From JBCCSZ01 sp039821145 (lineage in GTDB: Bacteria > Bacteroidota > Bacteroidia > Chitinophagales > Saprospiraceae): 64,000 nucleotides of DNA. The stretch is from NCBI GenBank assembly GCA_039821145.1, contig JBCBOS010000023.1, forward strand, positions 1-64,000, given 5' to 3'. The translations under genes were made by a program, and so were the position numbers. Below, piece by piece: positions 24,690-34,242 of the stretch. The notes under the pieces were generated by a model that was not told where the DNA came from, searched no databases, and saw only the letters and a program-made list of their open reading frames with translations. Position 1 is the stretch's first letter. The number at the start of each line of letters is the position of its first letter.

Positions 24690-25405
24690 CATTGGATGGC
24701 TTCGAGAAACGATCCTGCTTCCTCGGCTCGATCTCCTCCCCCCTTTGTCAACAGTTGCAAGAGCTCCCGAGATTCTTCTTGCTGCCCGGACTGCCAAAGG
24801 CTGAGTGCCAACTCCCAACGGGCTTGCTCCCCCAACAAATGATCGTCTGCCGCAGCTACCAATTGCCGCAAGTGGCTCTCCGCTGCCGAAAATTGTTTGG
24901 CTTGCCGATGGGCTTGGGCGGCATACAGACGAGCAGTATAGTCATTGGGAGTAGATTGTAGATAGCGTTCCAATTGCTGGGCGGCCATGGCAAACTGCCC
25001 GCCATTGTATTGCTGTATGGCCGAGTCTAATAGGCCCTGACCAGCTCCATCTCTGGACAAACTTCCAATGGTAGACTGCTGCTCCAACATCGCTCGAATC
25101 TTCTCCTGTGGCTGAACGGATGGTGTCCGCAAGAAATACAACAATCCTCCCAGCGCCACCAATGCCAACAAGCCCCACAGCCACTTTCGATGGTCAGTTT
25201 GTTGTCCCTTGGCTGCTTGTATCCCCTGCCGGATGGCCTCAATGCCTGGCTCCATGCGAACGACCTCCTGAAAGTTTTTTTCAAAAGCCACCCGCTCGGC
25301 CAATTCCGGGTCACCATCGATCTGCTGCTCAAAACGGCGCAGATCATCCCCACTCAGCTTGCCGCTGACATAGTCTTGAATGCGATTGTAAATTGGATCA
25401 TCCAT
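24689..25405 (-). CDS. Membrane TPR protein, probable anti-sigma factor
   Basis: 238 residues. The first 80 residues (YVSGKLSGDDLRRFEQQI; DPELAERVAFEKNF) look like the cytoplasmic domain of Bacteroidota anti-sigma factors, without a zinc motif. One membrane helix follows (WLWGLLALVALGGLLYFL), then a periplasmic region with tetratricopeptide-like repeats (about 130-235; GGQFAMAAQQLERYL; DYTARLYAAQAHRQ). The ATG at 25405 overlaps the stop of the sigma gene by 8 bases, so the two are made together. The TPR part could bind a partner in the periplasm, perhaps one of the divergent gene products; that is inference. Confidence 0.7.
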   Translation of the reverse strand: MDDPIYNRIQDYVSGKLSGDDLRRFEQQIDGDPELAERVAFEKNFQEVVRMEPGIEAIRQGIQAAKGQQTDHRKWLWGLLALVALGGLLYFLRTPSVQPQEKIRAMLEQQSTIGSLSRDGAGQGLLDSAIQQYNGGQFAMAAQQLERYLQSTPNDYTARLYAAQAHRQAKQFSAAESHLRQLVAAADDHLLGEQARWELALSLWQSGQQEESRELLQLLTKGGGDRAEEAGSFLEAIQ

Positions 25406-25958
25406 GTGACAGTTCTTTGGTCCCTCCCCCCATGAGCTTGCGCAACTTGTCCTTGCACTTCGCGATTCTTCCCGAAGCAACACCGGCTTTGTACTGGAAC
25501 AATTTTGTAATTTCTCTAGGCTTTTTCCCCTGGAGGCAGAGTTGGATAATCTTCCGGCAATTGTCGGGAAGTTGATCGATCTTTTGGAGCATCAACTGGT
25601 AATTTGCATACCACTCCATCTCTTCTGCAATGCGGTCCTCATCTATGTATTCCCCCGACTCGTCAAACATGACCTCCCCCGCGCGCTTTCTTTTTGCCAA
25701 TTGTTTGAGCCACACGCGGGAGGCAACCCCATACAGAAGAGTGTAAAAGCTGGCTGTAAGGGCAAAGTCCTCTTTCAGACACATGCGATAAATGATGATG
25801 AGAGCTTCCTGAAATACATCGTCGCCATCAGACGCACTGCCGCTGTTTGTCTTGACATGGTCTAGGATTTTCCGGCTGTAACGCGAATAAATCTCCTGGA
25901 TGACCTGACTGTCGCTGTTGCGAAGCCCTTCGATGTATTTCCAATCTTTTGGTGGCAA
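25398..25958 (-). CDS. ECF-type sigma-70 factor, TTG start
   Basis: 186 residues with sigma region 2 (EIYSRYSRKILDHV; DGDDVFQEALIIIY) and region 4 (LPDNCRKIIQLCLQGKKPRE). The only start codon before region 2 is TTG at 25958, because an in-frame stop lies four codons upstream and the first internal ATG falls after the first helices of region 2. It forms an operon with the downstream membrane TPR protein. The divergent genes at 26116 are likely targets, as ECF factors usually control their own neighbourhood. Confidence 0.85.
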   Translation of the reverse strand: MPPKDWKYIEGLRNSDSQVIQEIYSRYSRKILDHVKTNSGSASDGDDVFQEALIIIYRMCLKEDFALTASFYTLLYGVASRVWLKQLAKRKRAGEVMFDESGEYIDEDRIAEEMEWYANYQLMLQKIDQLPDNCRKIIQLCLQGKKPREITKLFQYKAGVASGRIAKCKDKLRKLMGGGTKELSHG

Positions 25959-26115
25959 TAGTAAGAGCTATTTGTGTCTAAATTAACGAACAAAATACCT
26001 AACTTTAAAAAAATGCCCAAAAAATCAGCACCGACAAGGTCATGTTCTCCCTTTTTGGAGATATACTAATAGAAACACTTTTCCAAAATTGTGTACGCCT
26101 CCAAAACGACATGAG

Positions 26116-28395
26116 ATGAATAACACACTCTTACAAACAGGGAAATTCCTCTGTACCCTATTCCTATTGGCATCTTGGCTGATACCTCTACAGGCAGATG
26201 ATGACAACTTCCGCCTGACCTACAGCATCGCCAACAATCCAGCCGCAGCAGGCCCAGGCTCTGTCACCGTAGAATTTACGCTGACACTTCGACAACTTTG
26301 CTATCTACCCGGTGCCGCCAAAGAACCCTACTATCAGATACACTTCGAGTTTGGTGACAATACCTATTTGCAAGATACCATCCGAATGCCTGCAGGCTCT
26401 GCCCTGGCCGCCGGCTGTAGCAATACCGACAGCATCACCTATACGATCACACATATCTACTCAAGCATCCCTGCCTACGCCCCGGAGTTCAAAGCTTCCG
26501 CCATCTACAGCGACATAGAAGATCCTCCCCCCGCTCGTACCAGCAATGGCATCAAAAGCGATTTGCAAAATCTGGGATTGCTCAATCTAAATCCCATCAC
26601 CAGTACCAGTGGTGCCAATCTGTTTTTCCAACTCTCTCACTCCCCGGTTCCGGGCAATGAGATGATCGGGATTCTCGAATACAAAGGCCTTCCCAATGCC
26701 GTCATTGACTCGGGCAGCATTGCCATTTTCTACAATCTGTCGGCCTTTACGGAGCGGCGATTGGAGGTGGATACTTTTCCGCCCAATGTCAGAACTCATT
26801 TTGGTGAAATCGTAGAGCACCACATCATTTCTGCGGATGACAAACCCAGCGTTCCAGATTACCAGGATTATCTTCTGATCAAATTTACCGATCTGCAAGT
26901 CAATGAGCACAGAAAGGTCTTCATCAACTTTGACTGCCCGGCCAGCATGACCGCCGACACCAATCAATTGGCCCTGTTCCATTGTTTTTACATGGCAGAG
27001 ACACAGCTGGCCAGTTTGGTCAATACACCCAATATTGTAGAGCTTTTTGAAAACAAAAGTACCCTATCTCCCAGAGGATCATCCAACAACAACAATAACA
27101 ACAGCAGTGGGTTTGGGGTGGAGAATTCGCAAAATGATCCCACGACATTTCGGGAAGGCCTGGAGGAAGGGGCTGTCATTTCGTTTAATGGAGCAGAACC
27201 AAAGTTTTCCCCCGTGCCTCCAAATAGCCCAGAAGTGGATTTCTCCAAGCTGTTTGGCAGCAATTCGACAGAAGCCGACCTTCTTTGCAATGCAGCCGCC
27301 TATTGCTTCAGCTATTTGCACCAGGACAAAGTCTTGTCAGCGCTGGACCCCAATACCATTGCGGTCAGTCCGACTTGCTTTGCCGAAAAAGAACAGGAAC
27401 TTCGCTATCAAATTTCCTTCAAAAACGAAGGCAGAAGAGGAGCTACGAGGGTCGTCATAGAAGCCGATGCCCCGGAAGAACTCAAGGAGTCTCCCATCAT
27501 CTCAGCCATGACATCCATTGGCAACATCACCAATATAGAGTTTGTCAATGCCATCAACTCGGGCAGTGTGGAGCGAAAGGCCCATTTCAGATTTACCATT
27601 GAAAATTTGTACCTCACCGGAACGGGGGAAAGCATCCCCGCCAATCCCGACGATGCCTTGGCGCCAGGAGATGGCCAGGCCAGGGCCCGCCGCACGTCGC
27701 TCAGCAACAGTGTCAGTGCTCCCAGAGTGGTTCACCAAGGCTTGCTGACCTACTCGCTGATCACCAACAAAAACAAGCTGAGAAGTGGGAGACCTTTTGA
27801 AGCAGAAGCCCAAATCATTTTCAATAGCCAACCGCCCATCATCACCCCACAACCAGCTCGTGCGACCTACAATCCCGGCGGCTGTCGCTCCTCTTCTTTC
27901 CGACTGGGCATCAGAGCAGGCGTCAACTTTCCGCTCTCCTACCAATTGTTGGAAGGAGGTGCCATACAAGACAATCTGCTGATCGGCCTCACAGCTGAAC
28001 AACGACTGGGACGATCCCCCTTTAGCCTGAGAGGAGAGCTGACTTACAACAGATTGGGATTTACATACAGCAATGGCGACCTTCGAATGGATGGACTCGA
28101 AGCAGCTCTACAGATTCGTACCCTGCTGTTCAACCGCCTCAGCATGGGGCTGGGAGGAAGTTATTACCGCCGCCTCGACTTGGAAGAAAGTGGACAGGAG
28201 CCTTGCCCGGGCTGCAACAAGTTTGACCAAAGTTTTTGGGGAGGCTTTGCAGACCTCAACTACCACCTGCCCGGACGGAGACTCAATCTTGGTCTTCGCA
28301 TGAATGCCTACTTCGAGCCCATCATTGCCAGTCAAAGTGACGACATCTTGTGGGTGCCACAAGCATACATCCAGATTTTCCCATTCAGACGTTGA
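26116..28395 (+). CDS. Large secreted protein with C-terminal beta-barrel, hypothetical
   Basis: 759 residues. A signal peptide ends near PLQA (residue 27). Residues about 30-300 are beta-rich and Ig-like in texture. A low-complexity stretch with six asparagines in a row lies near residue 330. A DUF11-like segment follows (ELRYQISFKNEGRRGATRVV). From about residue 600 the sequence reads as an outer-membrane barrel (SFRLGIRAGVNFPLSYQLL to the last aromatic F-P-F). No exact family is recognised. The next gene starts 6 bases after its stop. The position divergent from a sigma/anti-sigma pair suggests envelope-stress or surface-sensing control. Confidence 0.65.
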   Translation: MNNTLLQTGKFLCTLFLLASWLIPLQADDDNFRLTYSIANNPAAAGPGSVTVEFTLTLRQLCYLPGAAKEPYYQIHFEFGDNTYLQDTIRMPAGSALAAGCSNTDSITYTITHIYSSIPAYAPEFKASAIYSDIEDPPPARTSNGIKSDLQNLGLLNLNPITSTSGANLFFQLSHSPVPGNEMIGILEYKGLPNAVIDSGSIAIFYNLSAFTERRLEVDTFPPNVRTHFGEIVEHHIISADDKPSVPDYQDYLLIKFTDLQVNEHRKVFINFDCPASMTADTNQLALFHCFYMAETQLASLVNTPNIVELFENKSTLSPRGSSNNNNNNSSGFGVENSQNDPTTFREGLEEGAVISFNGAEPKFSPVPPNSPEVDFSKLFGSNSTEADLLCNAAAYCFSYLHQDKVLSALDPNTIAVSPTCFAEKEQELRYQISFKNEGRRGATRVVIEADAPEELKESPIISAMTSIGNITNIEFVNAINSGSVERKAHFRFTIENLYLTGTGESIPANPDDALAPGDGQARARRTSLSNSVSAPRVVHQGLLTYSLITNKNKLRSGRPFEAEAQIIFNSQPPIITPQPARATYNPGGCRSSSFRLGIRAGVNFPLSYQLLEGGAIQDNLLIGLTAEQRLGRSPFSLRGELTYNRLGFTYSNGDLRMDGLEAALQIRTLLFNRLSMGLGGSYYRRLDLEESGQEPCPGCNKFDQSFWGGFADLNYHLPGRRLNLGLRMNAYFEPIIASQSDDILWVPQAYIQIFPFRR

Positions 28396-28401
28396 GCCAA
28401 T

Positions 28402-31008
28402 ATGCACCTGACCAAATCTCTTGTTCGCCCCTTGTTGTATTGCCTGTTCATGGCACTGAGTTGTCCCTTTGCGACCCATGCCCAGACACTTCCGGATGGC
28501 CTCATGGACAGTCTCGGGCTGTGGGTACGACATGCGTACAAATTGGGAAAGACAGGAGATTTGGAAGGGAAAAAACAAACCCTTGATCAGGTGGTAGACG
28601 TCTGCGATCGCCATCAGTTGACAGAGAAAAAATGCAACTGGGCCTACCGACACCTGGCAACCATCCACCTGCGGCTGGGCGATTATCAATTGGCAGAGCG
28701 ATTGCTCAACAAAGCACAACAACTCAGCTTCGAACTCAAAGATTACAAACAATACTTCCAAGCCCAATCAGACCTCGCCTTCATCTATCGCAATCGGCAG
28801 GAGTACGACCGGGCCATCAATACCTATCAGGACATTCTGGAAAGCCAATATCCACTCGATGATGCCGTTGCCGCCTTGGTCATTGCCAACCTGGGGCAAC
28901 TGTATTTCGAGCGCAACAGGTACGAATCTGCTACCCGTTTTTTGCAACGGTCATTGGACAAACTCCCCACCGACAGGGTAAAATCCAGAGCGGCAATCCG
29001 CAAGAACCTGGCAGAAGCCTATGCTAAAATCGGCAGTTACCAAAAGGCCAAGACTCTGTACGAGCAGTCTCTCAGCGAAGCCCGGTCCCAGATGCAATTC
29101 TACAACCGCCGCATTGGGAAGACCTACATCTCCATGGGCCAAACCCTTTTCGAAGCCCAGCAACAATACGATCAAGCACTGGACTATTACCAAAAAGCAT
29201 TGCAGGAAGTCATCCCCGGCTTCACCTCCACGCAAATCCACGACAACCCAAGCGAGGAAATGCTGCGCACAGAAAACACCATCCTGGAAGCCTTACAAGC
29301 AAAAGCCGACGTCTTGCACAAGCGATACCTCGAGACTGGTGGCAGTCCCGACAACCTGGAAACCGCCCTGGACTGTTATCGCAAACTGCACAAAGTCGAA
29401 CAGCTGCTCCGACAAAACTACTCCAGCAGAGAAGCCGAGTACCAAATCCTGGACGCCAGCCATCGACGGGTCGAAAAAGCCCTCGACATCGTCTTTACCA
29501 TGTACAAACAAAGCAGGGAAAAACGACATGTCTACAACGCCTTCCAATTCATTGAACGCAGCAAAGACATCCTGCTCAAAGAGTCGCTGAACGAGATCGA
29601 GGCCATCAACGCAAGTCTCATTCCAGACTCTCTCCGGCAACAACGCAAGCAGCTGGACCGACAAATCCATCGGCGCAATATCCAAATGTACCAACTGGAA
29701 TTGCAAGCCAAGCATAACCCACAATGGGCCGCTCAAAAGGACAGCCTACAAGGAGAAGTAGACGTACTGGAAAACCAAAAATACCACCTACTCAACCAGC
29801 TCAGAAACCAACACAGCGACTACTACCACTTCCGCTACCAGTCCAATCTAGCCTCGGTGGATGCCATCCAACAGCAGGTATTGGGCGAGACCAAGGGAGG
29901 ATTCATCGCCTACTTTGTTGGCGAGCGAAGTACCTATGTCATCTTGATCACCGAAAGAGAAGCCGACTTCATCCAACTGGATTTTTCCAACGGACTCAAA
30001 AATATGGTCACTGACTTTGTTCGCAATGTGAGCAACCAAGGGAGCATGAAGGAATACCGACGGCTCGCCTACGAATTGTACGAGCGCATTTTTGCGCCCA
30101 TCGCACAGAGCATAGAACTCCCTCGCCGACTCATCATTGTCCCCGATGGCATTTTGTCCTTCCTGCCTTTCGATGCACTCCTCACCCATCCAAAGGCACC
30201 GGCCAATGCCAAAGACTACCCCTTTCTCCTGCGCAAACACCAAGTCAGCATCGGATTTTCGGGCAGCTTGCTGCTCCACCAACCCACCCGGCAGCAGACC
30301 GCTTCTCAGTCCTACCTGGGCATCGCTCCCATCGAATTCGCCCAACGCAAGTTGAACAATCTGCTGGCATCAGAACAGGAAATACAAACGGCGCACAACT
30401 TCTTTGGCGGCACCTTGCAACAGGGGGCACAAGCGTCGAAGGCTGCCTACCTGCGAGAGGTTGCCAACTACAAAATTGTCCACCTGGCCACCCATGCTTC
30501 TGCCGACAGCAATTCCGCTTACCCCTGGATCAGCTTTTACGACTCCCTCCTCTACCTACCCGAAATCTACACGACCCAGCTCAACAGCGACTTGGTCATC
30601 CTCAGCGGTTGCGAAACCAGCAGGGGGGCATTCAAAAGAGGAGAGGGAATCTTGAGCATTGCCAGGGGGTATGCCTTTGCCAATTGCCCCAGCATGCTGA
30701 GCACCATCTGGAAAGTGGATGACCATGCCACCAGTCAATTGGTGGCAGCCTATTGTCAGGGAATTTTTGGAGGGAAAGACAAAGACATCGCCATACACGA
30801 AGCCAAAATGGGCTATCTCGATACGTGCAAAATCGACAAAACCTACCCTTATTATTGGGCAGGAATCGTACAGACCGGAGCGATACACCCGCTCTATCCG
30901 GCACAGAACAACACCAACTTCGTCTACTATCTGCTGGCGGCATTGGCCATTTTCATTGGCTGGCAGATTGTCAAAAACAGGAAAACGGTTCCCTACGAAA
31001 CCGAATAA
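28402..31008 (+). CDS. TPR-CHAT protein (caspase-like peptidase fold)
   Basis: 868 residues. A signal peptide or membrane anchor at the start ends near THAQ. About 300 residues of TPR follow (NLGQLYFERNRYESATRFL; AEAYAKIGSYQKAKTLYEQ), then a coiled coil around 400-460, then a CHAT domain (about 485-850). The caspase-type dyad is present: H698 in HLATHA and C737 in LSGCETS. A last membrane helix (YYLLAALAIFIGWQIV) is followed by a short basic tail. CHAT proteases activate substrates in several bacterial programmed-death and defence systems. Here the domain appears to lie outside the cytoplasm, which is unusual. It is in an operon with the barrel protein 6 bases upstream. Confidence 0.85.
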   Translation: MHLTKSLVRPLLYCLFMALSCPFATHAQTLPDGLMDSLGLWVRHAYKLGKTGDLEGKKQTLDQVVDVCDRHQLTEKKCNWAYRHLATIHLRLGDYQLAERLLNKAQQLSFELKDYKQYFQAQSDLAFIYRNRQEYDRAINTYQDILESQYPLDDAVAALVIANLGQLYFERNRYESATRFLQRSLDKLPTDRVKSRAAIRKNLAEAYAKIGSYQKAKTLYEQSLSEARSQMQFYNRRIGKTYISMGQTLFEAQQQYDQALDYYQKALQEVIPGFTSTQIHDNPSEEMLRTENTILEALQAKADVLHKRYLETGGSPDNLETALDCYRKLHKVEQLLRQNYSSREAEYQILDASHRRVEKALDIVFTMYKQSREKRHVYNAFQFIERSKDILLKESLNEIEAINASLIPDSLRQQRKQLDRQIHRRNIQMYQLELQAKHNPQWAAQKDSLQGEVDVLENQKYHLLNQLRNQHSDYYHFRYQSNLASVDAIQQQVLGETKGGFIAYFVGERSTYVILITEREADFIQLDFSNGLKNMVTDFVRNVSNQGSMKEYRRLAYELYERIFAPIAQSIELPRRLIIVPDGILSFLPFDALLTHPKAPANAKDYPFLLRKHQVSIGFSGSLLLHQPTRQQTASQSYLGIAPIEFAQRKLNNLLASEQEIQTAHNFFGGTLQQGAQASKAAYLREVANYKIVHLATHASADSNSAYPWISFYDSLLYLPEIYTTQLNSDLVILSGCETSRGAFKRGEGILSIARGYAFANCPSMLSTIWKVDDHATSQLVAAYCQGIFGGKDKDIAIHEAKMGYLDTCKIDKTYPYYWAGIVQTGAIHPLYPAQNNTNFVYYLLAALAIFIGWQIVKNRKTVPYETE

Positions 31009-31167
31009 TACGATACAGTTCAGGGGTCAAATCAAGCCAGTTGGTCAAAGAAAATCCTCTTTGCCTGACCTAGAGTGCTTGTGTCTAGAGATAAAGAACA
31101 ACCAACAAGGTAGAATTGCCGACAGTCAAGGCCAATCCAGTAGGACAAGCTGCGGCTGCCATGTAAA

Positions 31168-31203
31168 AGCCCCTGAGACGTCGACATCCCAGGGGCTCTT
31201 TTT
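31168..31203. terminator. Bidirectional terminator
   Basis: The arms agcccctg (31168-31175) and caggggct (31190-31197) enclose a 14-nt loop. Five T follow on the plus strand, and four T on the minus strand. It separates the CHAT gene from the convergent coiled-coil gene. Confidence 0.8.
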
Positions 31204-31234
31204 GTGATCTGTTTTTGGAACGAGTGATGTGGTT

Positions 31235-32971
31235 TTATTCCTCTTCTTTGGCATCATCAGATTTGGCAACGACAACCCCACCGATGAGTTCATCTTGCCA
31301 AACCTTGAGTTTTTCCCAATCGCCAGCAGCAGCCATGGCCGCCTGTTGAGGCCAAGTAGTTGGATTGTGCGATGCGAAATTTCCGCCGGCAGCAGTGAGG
31401 ATTTCTTTCAGTCGATCAGCACTTGTCTCTGCCAACGTCTGGAAAGATTTGATGTCAGCTGCGTTGAGCACCTCCTCCACTTTGGGGCCGATGCCTTCAA
31501 TCGCCTTGAGATCATCCGCTTTGGAAGCAGCTTCTTCTTCCCCGGCGCCGGTGACAGATTCCACCATCTCACCAACAGATTCTTTGACCTCTCCGACAGA
31601 TTCCTTGATCTCCTCTTTGATCTCGTTGACAACGGCGCCGATCTTATCGCCCACAACTTCCGCTACTGCCTTCACAGTATCGACAACATCTTCGAGGGAT
31701 TCGCCCATGGTAGCGCCCACAGCACCGAGTAAGGTCTCTGTCTCTGGCGCCTTGGCCTCTTCTTTCGTTCCTTCCTCCTCCTTGCCAGAGATGGCATCTG
31801 CCGCCTTGTTGAGTTTGTCATTCTCGACGGTGGAACGGGCCTCTTCCCGCGCCTTGATTTCTTCTTTGATTTTTTCTTTGGCCGCTCTGCGCGCCGCTTC
31901 CAGTTTTTCTTTCTCCTCGCGCTTGCGATCTTTTTCTGCCTGGTTTTCCATGCGCTTTTCCAGCTCGCCCTTGGTGACCATCATCTCGCTGAGCTTTTCC
32001 TCTTTGGAACGAATGCGCTCTTCGATCATTTTGATCTTGGCTTGGCGAATCTGAGCTTCCAATTGACCATCGGTTTGTTCGATCTTCCGATTTTGGAAAG
32101 ACAAATCATCGCGGTCGCGCTGGATGGAACGCTCCATTTTCTGGATGGCATTGATCAGTCCGTCATACCGACGTTTGAGCCGTTCCATCGGAGAATTGTC
32201 TCCAGCGTTGGGACCAAATCGCTTTTCTTTGACTTGCTTGAATGCCGCATCCAATCGCTCCCAGATTTTGGAGCGGTGCTCCCTGGTGAGCTTGGCATCG
32301 CGGAAATTGCGCTGCATCTTTTTGAGTTCTTCAAAGACCCATTGCAGCTTGGATTCTTCCTTGATCTTCTCCTCCATTTCTCCGAGGGAGTTGGAAAACG
32401 TATCAAAGTGCTCGCTGGAAAGACGGTGAAACTCTGCATCGAGACTGCTTCTCAGTTCCTTCAAACGGCTGAAAAGGCTGTTGGTATTGTCGCGCAGAGA
32501 GTTGGCGTGTTCCTTGAAAAGATTGCGTTCTCTGACCTGCTCCTGTACCTTGGACCAAAAGGATTTCAGGGAATCCCACACTTTGGAATCGTACTTGGAA
32601 AGTTGGTCCACCTTTTCCTTGAGCACTTCCAGCTCTTGCTGGTAAACTTGGTTGAGTTTGGAAGAAAGCACAACGAAGTGCCATTCGGTTTGCGCTCGGG
32701 ACAAAATGTCGGCCCGATCCACTTTGAGAGTATCCGGCAAGATGGGTTCACTGACGGTCAGTTCCCTTTCGAGAGTCGTGTATCCTTCCGGGAAGGCGAC
32801 TTCTCCGTCATTTCGCCACTCATCGTGGAGTTGTTGGGCAAAGGTTTCGGTGGCCATTGCCTCTGTAAAAATGTGAACATCTACCTTGTTCTCCTCGGCG
32901 CGTAGGGCCATGGCAATGAGAATCTTCTCCTCCTGTTCGTTGGTTCCCCAAAATACAAGTTTAGTCTTCAT
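31235..32971 (-). CDS. Coiled-coil protein with DUF349-like region and helix-hairpin-helix tail
   Basis: 578 residues. The first 110 residues form a mixed domain I do not recognise. Residues about 115-440 are heavily charged and helical, with a DUF349-like stretch (LTREHRSKIWERLDAAFKQV). A linker rich in E, K and A with amphipathic repeats follows (about 440-500; IKEEIKESVGEVKESVGEMV). The C-terminal 80 residues (DLKAIEGIGPKVEEVLNAA) resemble the helix-hairpin-helix extension found on Bacteroidota ribosomal protein L21. That tail suggests nucleic-acid or ribosome contact. It is transcribed alone. ATG 32971 gives a clean start (MKTKLVFWGTNEQEEK). Confidence 0.7.
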   Translation of the reverse strand: MKTKLVFWGTNEQEEKILIAMALRAEENKVDVHIFTEAMATETFAQQLHDEWRNDGEVAFPEGYTTLERELTVSEPILPDTLKVDRADILSRAQTEWHFVVLSSKLNQVYQQELEVLKEKVDQLSKYDSKVWDSLKSFWSKVQEQVRERNLFKEHANSLRDNTNSLFSRLKELRSSLDAEFHRLSSEHFDTFSNSLGEMEEKIKEESKLQWVFEELKKMQRNFRDAKLTREHRSKIWERLDAAFKQVKEKRFGPNAGDNSPMERLKRRYDGLINAIQKMERSIQRDRDDLSFQNRKIEQTDGQLEAQIRQAKIKMIEERIRSKEEKLSEMMVTKGELEKRMENQAEKDRKREEKEKLEAARRAAKEKIKEEIKAREEARSTVENDKLNKAADAISGKEEEGTKEEAKAPETETLLGAVGATMGESLEDVVDTVKAVAEVVGDKIGAVVNEIKEEIKESVGEVKESVGEMVESVTGAGEEEAASKADDLKAIEGIGPKVEEVLNAADIKSFQTLAETSADRLKEILTAAGGNFASHNPTTWPQQAAMAAAGDWEKLKVWQDELIGGVVVAKSDDAKEEE

Positions 32972-33222
32972 GATAACGGTATTCAGATATTCAGTTAATA
33001 TGCGTCTAAAAGTAGTCTCTAGAAAAGCGTGTCTGGTTCCTGTAACCACTGCAACAATCGTGAAGCTTAGCGAACTATTCGAATTTAAAAATAATAAAAT
33101 ACCTCATAAACCTCAAATTTTTTACTCCCCGGAGCTTTTCACTGCAAAAATAGTTGATTACCAGGCAGATAATCAACCATTTTTGACCAGTCTGAGAGCT
33201 GCTGATGATCCAATGCAACGGA

Positions 33223-34242
33223 CTAGCTGCTCGCATTGACCACGCCAACCAACTCTTTGGCCACCAGATATTCCGCAATTTGAATGGCATTGGTCGCCGC
33301 CCCTTTGCGCAGATTGTCAGACACAATCCAAAGGTTCAAGCCGTTTTCGATGGACTCATCCCGGCGAATGCGCCCGACGAATACATCGTCTTTGTCCTTG
33401 GCAAACAATGGCATGGGATAGTCGAAGTCTTTGTTGTTGTCCAGGACAACCACGCCTGCCGCTTCGCTCAACAGTTTTTTGACTTGCTCGATCTCGAAGG
33501 GACGTTCGAACTCTATGTTGACACTCTCGGAATGTCCACCCTGGACTGGCACCCGAACCGCTGTGGCAGTGATGCGCAGGCTTTGGTCCGACAAAATCTT
33601 TCGGGTCTCGTGGACCAGTTTCATCTCCTCCTTGGTGTAGTCGTTTTCCAAAAAGATGTCGCAATGTGGCAAGCAGTTGTCAAAGATGGGATGTGGATAG
33701 GCCATCTGGTCTTTTTCCATGTCGTGCTTGCGCTTCTCCATTTCGTATTGCTTGACCGCCTTCACACCAGTACCTGTGATGGACTGATAGGTGGAAATGA
33801 CCAATCGCTTGATGCCAAAGGCCTCGTGCAACGGAGCCAAGGCCACCACCATTTGAATGGTCGAACAATTGGGATTGGCGATGATTTTATCCTGATCGGT
33901 GAGTACGTTTGCATTGATCTCGGGAACAACCAATTTTTTGTCGGGCTCCATTCGCCAGGCAGAAGAATTGTCGACCACCGTCGTTCCCACTTCTGCAAAT
34001 CGAGGTGCCCATTCCTTGGAGACACCTCCTCCGGCAGAAAAGATGGCAATGTCAGGGCGGGCAGCAACTGCATCTTCCATGCTGACAATGGTGTATTCCT
34101 GGCCTTTGAAGGTGACCCGATTGCCCACAGAGCGAGAAGAGGCAACGGGAAGGAGTTCCGTCACGGGAAATTGGCGTTCTTCCAGTACTTGAAGCATGAC
34201 CGTCCCTACCAGTCCGGTGGCTCCAACAACAGCTACTTTCAT
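33223..34242 (-). CDS. asd: Aspartate-semialdehyde dehydrogenase
   Basis: 339 residues, the family length. The N-terminal NADP-binding loop (VAVVGATGLVGTVMLQVL), the catalytic cysteine in NPNCST, and the substrate histidine in VQGGHSESVNI are all present. It converts aspartyl phosphate to aspartate semialdehyde, the branch point to lysine/diaminopimelate, threonine and methionine. It is an independent gene. A DapA-family gene begins at the right edge of the window but is far away, so it is not part of the same unit. Confidence 0.95.
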   Translation of the reverse strand: MKVAVVGATGLVGTVMLQVLEERQFPVTELLPVASSRSVGNRVTFKGQEYTIVSMEDAVAARPDIAIFSAGGGVSKEWAPRFAEVGTTVVDNSSAWRMEPDKKLVVPEINANVLTDQDKIIANPNCSTIQMVVALAPLHEAFGIKRLVISTYQSITGTGVKAVKQYEMEKRKHDMEKDQMAYPHPIFDNCLPHCDIFLENDYTKEEMKLVHETRKILSDQSLRITATAVRVPVQGGHSESVNIEFERPFEIEQVKKLLSEAAGVVVLDNNKDFDYPMPLFAKDKDDVFVGRIRRDESIENGLNLWIVSDNLRKGAATNAIQIAEYLVAKELVGVVNASS

